A DNA stretch of 64,000 bases from Antedon mediterranea (taxonomy: Eukaryota > Echinodermata > Crinoidea > Comatulida > Antedonidae): contig NC_092671.1 of the NCBI RefSeq assembly GCF_964355755.1, positions 19,060,001-19,124,000 on the forward strand. Reading direction: 5' to 3'. How positions within the stretch are numbered: the first letter of the stretch is position 1; each line of letters starts with the position of its first letter. A model generated the notes under the pieces. The model was not told where the DNA came from and did no database searches. It saw only the letters and a program-made list of their open reading frames with translations. Below, one piece after another: positions 34,626 to 46,239 of the stretch. The translations under genes and the position numbers were made by a program.

Positions 34626-37600
34626 TTGGTTCATCGTTTGATTTGTGGTTTGGTTTTCTTGTTATAAAATACATGACGATGAGACAAAAGAAGAATAAGC
34701 AAGCTACCATTATAGCCACAAATAAAGTATAATTTTCTGAAATATAAAACAAAGACAATTTCTTATATAAAACAAAGATAGGGTATATAATGTGCATAAC
34801 TGCGTGAATAGGCCATCGGTACCCCTTGACATATTTGGCGAATCGAGATATGTTTTGAATGGGAGGAGATATAACGAGCATTCAAAGTCATAGAGGTTCC
34901 AGATTATAATTGTGTACATTAAAGTATGACGAACATAAATTGTGTAACACTGTTGTTGTACTTTAGGGCGGGGCTGACGAACGATTGATATTGAAAACTT
35001 CAGTAGTTGAAGTAATATCATTGAGGCTGTTTTTGAAATATTTGTGGGTTATCCAAAGACACACATTGTTATCGTAAATAGGTTTATGTACACAATACAT
35101 TAAATCACCAATATATAAGGAACATACGAACGAACACACAATTAGTGTTTATAGATTTAAATTAAACAAGGACAGCCCATTCACTTCCAGTCAATTTGAC
35201 TATTTTTTGCTTACACGTTTTGGTAAAAGTGAATAACTATTATGTGAAATTTAAAATGGCATATTCAACGAAAAACATTTTTTGTAATTGTTTTTTCGGG
35301 GAGACAATATATCTTTAAAAATTTTTTTTGAATTTTAAATGTTTTCTTTATAATCTTACCTAACGGTGTCCTACAAGAGTCACGTATATCGCCAGGTAAC
35401 ACATTGGTTAATATTCGTTTAAATTCATCTAATGGACACAAGTCTGTGCAAGTAGGTAAGCTCATGATATAAGGATCAACCGTGCTATCATTCCTGTACC
35501 ATATCTTCACGTAGTACTCACTATAAAATTGGGTAAATTATCTAATATAGGGCCTATATTTTAGATCAAAAACATCATCTTAATCCTTTATTTGTTTTCT
35601 ACTAGTTCATCACTCATTTTTTTAAAGAGTAATACGACTGACAATATGTGTTTGCTTCCCTTAAGGTTACAAGAGCATGGAAAGGACACACATTTGTTAA
35701 TACTATATTATGTTGCTCCATGAATAAACAAACGGCTCACACATTTGCGCATGTGCCGTTTCACGTAGTTGTTTTACTTACTTTTGACTATCATTCCACA
35801 GTTCAACACCTAAACATGTCGCTGGTGGAGGTGGTGCACCATCGTATATTCCTAAGGCCATACTTAAAGGAACTAAAGTTGTATCATGCTGAGAACAAAT
35901 ACAAAGTATAATGATACGTCTCATAAATACAAATCAATGGATGGATAGATGGATGGACGGCTCATGTACTAAATAATTCATCATTACTCTGAGACGTATC
36001 AATATTATTAAAAAAAGATATTGTGACAAGAACGTAGTATGGCACCGTACAAACAGTGCTTTACGGTACAAATTTTACTGTACGGCCCTGCACAACACTG
36101 TACGTTACAAACAGTATACAGTACTGGATATATAGTAAGGTACAAACAGTACTCTACGGCAGATTACAGTATTGTAAGATAAGATACAAACAGACACGAC
36201 ATGGTACATAAATACTGTACGATATGTAATAAACAGTATTAGTATTGTAGGGCAAGGTACAAAAAGTACTGTACGGAACGGTACAAACAGTAGTGTATAC
36301 GGAATAAATAAGCAGTATTATTTTGTTAAGGCAAGGTACAAACAGTACTGTACGGCACTGTCAGTACTGTACGACAATTAGGCCTACAAACAATATTTTA
36401 AGGCAAGTACGAACAGCACTGAACTGCATGGTACGGTACAATCAGTACTACTGCACGGTACGGTACAAAAAGTACTGTTATGTACAGTACAAACAGTAGG
36501 CCTACTGTCCGACACGTTGCAAACAGTACTGCCCGGCATTGTAATGCAAGGTACAAACAGTGGCTCAGTACGGTACAAACAGTATTGTCCGGCACTTTAC
36601 AAACAGTATTGCTTCGCTCGCGTACCATCTAGGTCGTGCCCACAGATGGTTCTCGAATACACCGTAATTTCAGCGTAACTAAAGCCTAGTTCCCACTAGA
36701 ACGTAACGCAAGGACGTAAACGCAACGCAAGCGTTTTAACCAATGACAAGCGAAGTTATAGACAGCGAATAAGCCATCGCTTGTGATTGGTCAATTCACT
36801 TACGTTGCGTTACATTCTTGTGTTGCGTCGCTAGTGGGAACCACGCTTTACTAACTAAAATGTACGTAACGTACAGTAGGACTATTAATACATTGTCGTT
36901 TACAGAAACGAATAAATAGACACGATGATTTATGTAAAATTAGCACACCGGAATTACTTCCAAAAGAGAAACTTTTCACGACACATGAGTTTAAATGTTT
37001 GATTTGGACTCATTTAAACAAACCCAATTTGTGTTTTGTATATAACTTTAGGGTTGAAGGATGGGGAAGAGAATGTGTACAAAGAGGAACAGTTTTAAAA
37101 TATATTCTTTATCCACTCAGCAACGAAATATTTTTTCATGTTTTATACATCGATTTACTTTGTTAAAACTGGCACTGTCATAGTCACTTGAAATAGTAAA
37201 GTACATGTAACGATACACCACTACGACGTTTATGTTTTGTTATAATTATTAATTGAAAAGCAACTGTCAGTATTGTCAAAGTATTGCAATAGGTTTTAAG
37301 TTTATTCTTCAAGGGCTCATACATTTACCTACCGTTACCTACTGAATGTTCCATTCATCACAAATCAATACATTTGTCTAAACGTATATATTAAATATAG
37401 TATAAAAATAGTATTTTTAAAATAGTATTTTTTTTAAAAGAAAATCGGCCTGTATTCAACATTATGATGCTGTACTCGAGCTGTTCAACCGGTTTTTAGC
37501 TATTAAAAGCAATTATCGTAGGAGGATAAAGGTAATGCGAAGCATCTTCGTATTATTGTGTGCGGGTATTTTTCAAGATGGACATCCAGTAGACAGTGTA

Positions 37601-40600
37601 TACCACGATTGGAAAACACCCCTATTTGGGGTAAATCGTTGAACCTAAATTCGTTTTAATTGTCAATAACTAATTATCTAACTCAATTTAATTAGTAAAC
37701 AGCATTACATCCGGTGGTTGAAATCAGTACTGAAAGTATGAAACAACTTTATATAGCCTACCGAGTAAACATTCTAGAAGTAACGTGCGATTTATCGAAT
37801 TTTGCCCTTACGTAAATTTATATATAGTGGGTGACACACACCCAAGCAATTATTAGGCAAACAGTAGGCCTACTCTACAGTATGGTCAAAACAGTATTGT
37901 AAAGCAATGCACAAATAGTGTACGGTATTACTGTATTGCACGCTACAAACAGTACTGTACTGTATGGCATGGTACAAACATGATACTGTACGGTACGGTA
38001 CAAACAGTATTTGAAGGTACCGTACGGCACAAATAATATTGTACGGACGGCACAAATAAATAAATAAACAGTAGGCCTACTGTACAAGTATTATAGCACG
38101 GTACAAACAGTACTGTAGGGCACGTTACAAACATTATTTAAATGCACGGCACAAATAGTATTGTACGGTATTACTGTAGGCCTATGCTACTACAATATTG
38201 TTATCATACACGAATCATATTGTTTTAGTATGCCTAACACAGTCAAATATACTATTTGTAAGTCAATATCCGAAGGAGTGAATTAAATGAACACATTTGA
38301 GGATGGGGTTAACGAAAAACATAATTTTTACTTACTCCTGAATACATGTAAACTTGTCGAGTGGAATGTTTTTTCTCCATATTTCCTAAAAGTAGCTGAA
38401 CAATAGGACCTTATGAACAAACAAAAAAGATACCGGTCATAAATGCAACGATGCCTCCATGAACGAAGTAGCGTTGTATAGTAACATTTTTTAAACTGTT
38501 ATGCATGTGGTTTTCAATGTGTTAATATTTGGGTATACAGGATCGTTTTCAGTCCAGAGCCCTGTAGTTAAAGTAGCGTGTTTGTCATAATGTATACATA
38601 ACATTACCATTTAAATAAAGTGACACAAAGGGACTAATGAATCTATGTTATGACAGAACGTGAAATGTGTTACTCAGTGACCCTTTTAACTCCGCCTTCA
38701 TTCGGCTATGACAGAAGTACGGCAAATTTTTTTTGGCAAAATTTGTTTTTTTAGACTACATTCGTTAATTCTCGTATATATGTTATGGTTATATCCTGTA
38801 GAATTAAAGGCATCTATATATGATAAGGTAGCTATAATATGCCAATATTTGATACGACGAAGCTGGTGCTTATTGGACGCGTAACGGTTAGAGTTGAATA
38901 TTAAAACAGAAATAAACTTACCACCCTTCAACCTACAGATGTCTATATTGCCATCAAATAAAAAGTGTAAATAATGCACAGCAATTTCAGAGGATTTAGC
39001 AATTATTTCATCGGTTATCCACTGAGGTTGAGTGAGGTTATGCGAAATCTGTATGTTACAAAAGAGGCGTACATTGATCATAAAAATGTTACCGGTATTT
39101 AAAGGTACCGACACTATTTGTTCATGCTATAGTGGCTAGCATCAAACCATATTAAATTATCACGTTTCAAATGAATTAAACAACATTCTAAATATTCTGT
39201 TATATTGTAGGCCCTATTTCAATAATCATGGCGATCTGCATTTTCACCATCTCAGGTTTGCTTATATTCTACCCTATATAAAGTATTATATTATTTATAT
39301 TATTTAGGCAGCCTTATGATGTAGATTTCCTTTTTTTAATAATGAGAAATATTCACTACCGTATCAATTATTTTTTTTATTCATTTATCAATAATCCATC
39401 ATTATTTTCGAGGTGTTTGTCTTTAATAAATCATTAAAAGTAGGCTATAGCGCACCAGATGCTATTTTTTAATTTGCATACATTCGATAAAATATATTTA
39501 CCTCTATTGTGATTGCATCATTAAAGTCATAGCATTTACTAGCCATACGACTTAAAGAGCTATAGTTGTATTCTGCTTCTTCGTTTATGTATTTCAAAAA
39601 CTCCTACAAAACAGAAGAAAACAGTTTTTGAATTAATTTTCTTCCCTTTCACAAATCTTTTAATTTACTTATAGGGAGAGCGACGATATAGCTATAACTT
39701 TTGAAGAACATGTTTTAAAATGCTTATTTTGTTTTTATTGAATGAATACAGTGTAGGCCTATATCAATGTAAAAGGAATGAAAAAATGTGAACATTTTAT
39801 TTTTTGTTACTACTACCCAGACTTAGCCTAGAGGCCTACTAATTAAAAAAAAAATAAACGGAAAATACAGATAATAAATAAATTTAGAAGAAATCTACAC
39901 TTACTTGATTGTCATTTACAAACTGTTTATATTCAGACGATTGTCTAACCTTTTCAAACAGTTTCTTATAATAACTGCACACATAGGTGACTGGAAATAG
40001 CTGCAACGAAAAATCAAAATGTCAACAAAATTGCACAGAATCACAACTTCGCTACCGTGCAATTTGTATGGACAGACGTGGTTAACGGGATTCGGCCCTT
40101 CATTGTTGTTCTCGGCCTCGGAAAGGATAGGCCTATACATCTTAAAATTGGCAAAAGTATCCAGAAAGAAGAGTATTCGCAATAATACATTTACTAGCAG
40201 TATACTGCAAAGCTGCAATCACTTTAGAATTTGCTATAATCGCTGACCTCAAAATAAACATCTGTTCACACACAACATGTATATTTTTCCTTCAATTCAA
40301 ATTGGGGAAGCGAAGCTGGTAATGGATAAAAATGAAATACACATTTTTAAAAAGAAGCCCAAGAGCTTGTAATAATGAAATGCAATTTGAAATGGTCACA
40401 CATTTATTTTTTAATATAGGGCCTACATTTAAGAGCCATAAGGTAATGTGTAGATTATGAAAAGACTGTGTACACTAACAAATCTTGCAAAACGTTTGCT
40501 TGCAACCTTCGAGTTAGCCACTGTTAAAGACATGTTATATAGTGTCTGTCTACTCAGTTGATGTTATATAAAGACATTGATTCATATGCAGGTTCAAATG

Positions 40601-43600
40601 ACTAAAATCTGACTTGCCAAGTTCACGAGAAACTTCGGCCTCTAACGTCTGCAAACTAGTATTCTATTCCATAGTTTGTCAACTGAGTTACTAACTTTGC
40701 CTGCCAAACTCGGAGTGTGTAAAGTATGTAGTGTATACCAGGGTTTGATAATTAAAAATAAAAGTAATTTCTTCCTAATCAATTAATTAATTATCTTCAT
40801 ACTTGTTTTCTTTTTTTTCTAGGAACGTTGCCTTGGACATTTATTATATTATATACAATAAAATAAACTTATGTGTGTGTTAAATAATGCTTTCTCTTTT
40901 TATAAGCAACGTAAATGAATGTAGAAAGATTAAAATATATATTAGGGTTTTTTTTTTTTGCTTGACATTAACAAAATAATATGTTCAACTGTTAGAATCG
41001 TTTACCACGTCATATAAAAATATTTTCAACCATAACATGTTTTAAAAGGCAATAAAGAAATACTTAAGGAACCGTATGGAAATTTTGTAATTAGGCCTAA
41101 ATAATATTTTTGTATTTAAATGATGACAATGTTATAAATATATCATATATAAAAATAATTTTGTAATTTATTCGTATTTAAATAGTACATTTATATATTT
41201 TAATTTTCTAGTGCAAAATATAGGTTTTATAAGTAGTATTTTTATATAATAGGCCTATTAAATTGTTTGTGTTGACAAATGTCATATTTTGATTATAATT
41301 TGTTGTGCCTTTGTGATTTTGTTGAGAAATGACATATGACAGAGCAATAAATATTACAAACATCAAACAGATGGAAGTAATTGTTTCTTAAATTATTTTG
41401 GAAATTTTAACTGGTTTTCTACTCAATTATTTTTTTTTTCTTGTCCATCGTCCTTTTCAATTTTGAGGTCAATAACATCTAATCTAAACTTAGTTATAAT
41501 TTGTTTTTATTTTAAATTCTTAATATATCATGTTAAATTTTTTTTAAACATTAAATCTACAAATGAACCAACTTTATTTGAAAAAAAAAATGTCTTTCAG
41601 TATCTCTTAGACGTAATTTAAACTTTGTTATAAAACTCTATTTATCATGAACGTTGTGCAACCCAAATATAATCATAAGCCATTAAAAAAAACAAGATTC
41701 TTACACTTGCATACTGTAGTCCAACTATTCTCATTTCTCTCTATTTTTAGTCGCGTGGAAGCGACTCTATAGTTCACTATGTCGGTCGGTTGGTCGGTCT
41801 GTCTGTCTGTCTGTCGGTCTGTCTGTCTGTCTGTCGGTCCGGTATCACTATGCGTTTTATCGCTTTCTGACCTTATCTTGATATCAGTTTAATCTAGCTA
41901 GGTCAATTTTTCACAGTATATTCCTTATGGCCAGGAATCAATGTGGTTATGTTTTCACGGTGCGCAATAAAAAATTACGCGGTCTACGCACGATTTAACG
42001 AAATCACGTTTGTAATCATATCTTCACAACCATGAATCACAATTAAATAAAATTTGGTACTCATAAATTTCAGGGCATAAATCATCATATGGCAATACAA
42101 TTACGTGCGTAGCGCATGTAACGCATGCGTACGCGCGCTTAAAATTTTCAAAATTTATTTTCGATGAAATAAGAGTACATTTCAGGCAATTTTAAGCGTT
42201 TACAAAATTGCCATGAGTGCGCATATTTTTGCGCGCGCACTGCGCGTTAAATGTTATTGCGCACTCTTTTTGCTCGATTTCTGTTTTCCTGACTTACTTT
42301 TCAACTCGAAATTACGTTATACGAGCACGTCGAAAGTGACAGGCTACGCACGTGTAAATTAAAAATATATAAATGTTTTTAAACATTTCAACATTTTTAA
42401 ACATGTTTTTTTTTCTCTTTTGCGGTTAACCACCACCTTTATTAATTCTTTCATACAAATTTCGTTCATACATTAAATTTCTGTTTTCTACTTTTTTCGT
42501 TATTTTCTGATTTTTTCTCTTTTAACCTTTATACATATAGTGGTTTGATTATATGCATACAAAAACTGTACATCTTAAAATACAAAAATGGATGCCACTT
42601 ATAAGTTACAACATGCCTAGTGTATTCATATCTTTTAAAATATATTTAAACTGAATCCAGGGATTCTGGCATACAGGTTTTTTAAGTTCAGTTTTAATTT
42701 TAATTATGTATATGACGTACACAGCTATTGAATACAATTGGTTTTTTAATTGACATTTACTTCCTAACAGGAGTTCTTTGAACGAGCTACTGCTGTTATC
42801 TAGCTTTTTAAATATATTGTCAATTTTTTCCCACATTATTTGATTACGTCTACAATAATAAAACATGTTTTTCGTCTTCTATAACTCCACAATTGTTACA
42901 TATGTTATTATTTTTCAGTTTCCAGTTATACAGTTTTAGATTTGTAGGTACAACTCTATTTAGTAATTTGTAATTCAATTGGGCAAATTTCTTAATTTTT
43001 TCGTTTTTCACTTTTCTTTTCCAGACATCACACCACTTGATATCTTCATTAAATATGTTATTCCATTTAAGTATGCTTTTCGGGGGAATAAAGACATTAT
43101 TAACAAAGTTAGAATAAACATCTTTTGTTGTCATCTTAATTATATTGTTGATATTGTATTCTAGATTCACATTCATATATTGGTTCATATTTGGCATATT
43201 ATGTTTAATTATACTTAACCACTCTTTTGGAATAGCTCTGGTTAGAGAAACATATTCAGCTATCCAGTTTTTCTTAATACGTAATTGTTTAATTATTTCT
43301 ATAGGTTTCATTAGACGATTGAAAATAATTATATCTCCAATTTGATTAAAACCTGCATCTATCCAGTTCTTAAAGAATAGTGGTTTGTTTCTATATTTAA
43401 TATCATTATTACCCCATAAGTTTTGCTTTATCACTTCTTCATACTCGTTAATTGTACCTTCATTATTCATATTATTAAATTCAACACAACACTTTAGAAC
43501 ATTATAATAAAAAGATGGTATATTATCTAAGCCCATGTTATTTTGAAAATTGATATTTGACATACTTAAAATTAGTTGTTCGGTTCCAAATTTGTTAAAA

Positions 43601-45068
43601 TAGTATAGTGGTAAGATTTTCCATCTTACGTGTTTTCTACACAGTAATTTTCTTGCCCATATCATTTTCAGAGAGTTTATGTGTAATGCGAAATCAGGCA
43701 TACCTATGCCCCCTTTAATCATTTTACCGATTAAAGTTTTTCTTTTTATTTTTTCTGTTTTTCCATTCCATAAAAAGTTATATATCAATTTATTTATTTT
43801 AAAAATAACATCATCTGGTACATCAATTATACATGAATTGTATGTTAGTTTAGACAAAGCTAAACTTTTTAAAATGGTAACTTTGCCAAAAAAGGTTAGG
43901 TTTCTTCCTTTCCATCTATTGAGTAGCATTTCTAAGTTTGCCACCTTACTATCCCAATTTAATTCACTGCATTTGTTCTCATTATATCCCACATAAATAT
44001 CCAAAATCTTAATTGGTTCATTAACCCAATTTAGACGGCATGGTTTTTCAATTTTGTTTACATTTTTGCCAATCCATATAGCGTTGGTTTTTTTTTTATT
44101 TAAAGTCATACCAGACGCTTTACCAAACTTATTAACAATGTTTAAACCAATCTCTATACTTTTTTCATTTCCCACAAAGAGTACAGTGTCATCTGCCAGA
44201 TGCGCAATGCGAACTTCCTCACCATTATCATTGTTAGATAAACATGTTCAGTAATTTCGGTCAGTATAGTTCACTATGTCGGTCGGTCGGTCTGTCTGTC
44301 TGTCTGTCTGTCGGTCTGTCTGTCGGTCTGTCGGGTATCACTATGCATTGTAGCACGCGACTTAATGGCTGTTGGCCTTGTTCTAATTAGTAAACACTTT
44401 GAAAGAAATATACTTGTGTCGGTTTGAATAATATATAAACAATAACTAATAATATACACATACACTGCCATTATATTGAGAAATAAATAAAGCTTTCCTA
44501 CTTACAATGTCGTCTCCTTCGGGTACATAGATATCATTGAGCCATCGGTTGGTTTCGTTTGGATACAAGCCCTTCAATGTCCAGTTAGCTGAATCAATAG
44601 TTCGATCAAAATCAGTAGATCGAACATATATTTGATTTTCATTGAAACTTTGGTCAAGAAAGAAATCGTATTTATTTCTTAGAAAAGTTCCCAATTTATA
44701 CATTTCACGTTGACCTTTCTGAAAAAGTAATATTATTTGCATAAAAATACAAACCATTGTTTAAACGTATTAACTGTATTAGTCAAGTGAAACAAATTAA
44801 AACATTCAAGGTAATATTATTAGCTATAGATTAAAAACACAAATGCAAATAATGTATGTTTTGCATTCGTTGAATTGCAAGAATTTCTGATTTTTCTTTA
44901 ATATGACGTTGGTATTGCGCTCTCTAAATATAATCATTAAGCATTATTAGTTTTCTAGTTAAATTGATGGTTTATTCCAAAAGTCTACAATAATTACATA
45001 TCTTAGCAGCCGAAGTTCATTCGATACCAATCATCCTCATATATACGAAACAGTACTGTCTGCAGATT

Positions 45069-45109
<41 letters not shown>

Positions 45110-46235
45110 GAAACGATAAGATGAGGAAATCTGTGAGAATCTATTTAATTATATTTAAAAATATATATACTTACATAGGTTAGCTGTCCAAGACCTTGAC
45201 TCCATTTTTCCGGTCCGTAGGCATCACTGGGATATGGTCTGACTGGTGTTCTTTTACCATGCCTGAATACCTTCAACAAAATTAACAAGGCACAATGAAC
45301 ATAGTATATCTAAGAAGGGTGTTTTGAGTCCCATTATTAATAGGTCTCATTCTAATTAAAGACAACTTTTGGGACCCAGATTTTAGTACGGTGTTTAGTA
45401 GCTTTGGTTACTAGTGATCTTTAAATTCCTCTCTTACGGGAAATTAAACATCAGAATGGGATTATCGTTCTTCTCCAAAGACTGAGGATAAATTTAATCG
45501 GGTTGAGTTGTCTGTTGTCAGTGTTTCCTTCAAATTGTCAATGCATTAAGTTCAAAAGTTAATTTTAAAGAAAATGTTTAGTTCCTTAGTTCGGGACATT
45601 CCAGAACTTATATGACTAGATTCCTCTATAACTTCGTATCTACCATTGTGACAGCTCTCTCGGTTATGTAGGTCTACCAAAATCGTGGCCTTTAGTCTCT
45701 AACTAGAAGGAGTCTTTAATGGGAGGAAAGAGAAAATGTTAAAAGATAGGCGATCATCCGTGGCGTCGATAAAGCGGTCTTTAAATGGAGGGAGACCTGT
45801 AATTAAAAAGCAATTTCTTTTCCCCTACAATTTTTAATGTCTCTTTTTCAATACTACAGGGTGATAAAAACAAGGCAATATAGATGGCTGCAGTCGCGTG
45901 CTCAAGTTAGTGTTTACCGACCGACCGACCGACATAGTGAGCTGTAGAGTCGCGTGCAACACGTTGGTATAGAGTTAACCGATCACACATGAGAACTTTG
46001 GATAACTGGGATCGGAAACATATGATTTAGTTCCGCCATGGTATAAATCCGTTCTATGCAGGCTTAACTCTAGCGAGTATGGAAACAAAGCCTAGACCTA
46101 TAAATTACTTACCAGATTAACCATATGAAGTTTGAGGTTCTCTTCGTTTATGTTGGTACCGTCTGATTCTACCAAAGTCATACATAGTAGATTTAACAAA
46201 ATTACAATCTGCAGGTATATCCTAAACCCGTCCAT
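34588..46235 (-). CDS. Histidine acid phosphatase, lysosomal/prostatic type, 10 exons
   Basis: A phosphomonoester hydrolase anchored by one membrane helix. Exons, all GT-AG and in frame: 46113-46235, 45175-45270, 44506-44718, 39905-40000, 39502-39603, 38922-39048, 38336-38385, 35782-35888, 35360-35520, 34588-34736. The product is 407 aa (human ACP2 423). An N-terminal hydrophobic signal is encoded in exon 1. The catalytic motif RHGKRTP is at residues 44-50 (family RHGxRxP, nucleophile His45), and YVRSTDFDRT follows in exon 3. HDTT at about 270, after YSG, supplies the proton donor pair HD. Exon 9 has YRNDSTVDPYIMSLPTC, as in ACP2/ACP3. A membrane helix is at about 363-382, then RKPNHK and a short tail with YQEL (398-401), a YxxØ sorting motif comparable to the lysosomal tail of ACP2. 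The intron between exons 3 and 4 contains a LINE. ACP2 versus ACP3/ACP4 orthology is unresolved. Confidence 0.93.
36030..36620. repeat. GGTACAAACAGTACTGTACGG repeat array 1
   Basis: About 15-20 irregular copies of a 20-45 bp unit with GGTACAAACAGTACTGTACG. The unit is itself partly palindromic (GTAC words). It lies in the acid phosphatase intron between 35888 and 38336. Confidence 0.8.
36681..36849. mobile_element. Small MITE, GTTCCCACTAG family, best copy
   Basis: AAAGCCTAGTTCCCACTAGA on the left and CTAGTGGGAACCACGCTTT on the right; inner parts ACGTAACGCAAGGACG and TTGCGTTACATTCTTGTG are also inverted. 169 bp, non-coding. It sits between the two GTACAAACAGTAC arrays. Confidence 0.75.
37855..38190. 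repeat. GGTACAAACAGTACTGTACGG repeat array 2
   Basis: The same unit as at 36030-36620, in the same orientation and the same intron, about 1.2 kb away. Confidence 0.8.
41751..41855. repeat. CTATAGTTCACTATGTCGG-(CTGT)n dispersed repeat, copy A
   Basis: TCGCGTGGAAGCGACTCTAT, then AGTTCACTATGTCGGTCGGT, a (GTCT)n run and GGTATCACTATGCG. Near-identical blocks occur at 44264-44362, and a shorter one in inverse orientation at 45892-45958. Confidence 0.75.
42405..44250 (-). pseudogene. 5'-truncated L1/Tx1-like LINE
   Basis: In the acid phosphatase intron, same orientation as the gene. The longest frame (44175-42850, extended upstream by HLADDTVLFVGNE with catalytic ADD) encodes the RT palm end and thumb: KASGMTLNKKKTNAIWIG, RWKGRNLTFFGKVTILKSLA and KLIYNFLWNGK, a set typical of L1/Tx1-type elements. 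A C-terminal zinc-knuckle-like NNNICNNCGVIEDEKHVLLL follows, then a frameshift near 42860 into a second frame ending at 42606. A T run at 42400-42415 (plus strand) corresponds to the poly(A) tail. Sequence 5' of the palm is missing, so it cannot act alone. Confidence 0.88.
44264..44362. repeat. CTATAGTTCACTATGTCGG-(CTGT)n dispersed repeat, copy B
   Basis: TATAGTTCACTATGTCGGTC, (TGTC)n, GGTATCACTATGC, ending AGCACGCGACT. It flanks the LINE on the side opposite to copy A. Confidence 0.75.
45070..45105. repeat. (TA)n microsatellite
   Basis: An uninterrupted AT dinucleotide run of about 36 bp in an acid phosphatase intron. Confidence 0.95.
45892..45958. repeat. Short inverted copy of the CTATGTCGG repeat
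   Basis: GTCGCGTGCTCAAGTTAG, then (CCGA)n, CATAGTGAGCTGTAGAGTCG. GTCGCGTG stands at both ends as a direct repeat. Confidence 0.6.
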
Positions 46236-46239
46236 TTGA

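Noticed and set aside
36384-38134. Overlapping frames with LFVPYRTV-type repeats
   Set aside because: Produced by translating the GTACAAACAGTAC arrays; several frames are open at once and no start or splice context exists.
39916-40218. 100-codon minus frame as a separate gene
   Set aside because: Only 39905-40000 is coding; it is an exon of the acid phosphatase gene and the rest is intron read through its acceptor.
43679-43996. 105-codon plus-strand frame
   Set aside because: Antisense shadow of the LINE reverse transcriptase on the minus strand.
40000-44506. A missing acid phosphatase exon between exons 3 and 4 (the W-Q-P-I-P-V-H-T segment)
   Set aside because: The join gives RWLNDIYVPEGDDI-LFPVTY in phase, which aligns with the family W-x-VP-...-FP segment with only a two-to-three residue shortening, so no extra exon is needed.
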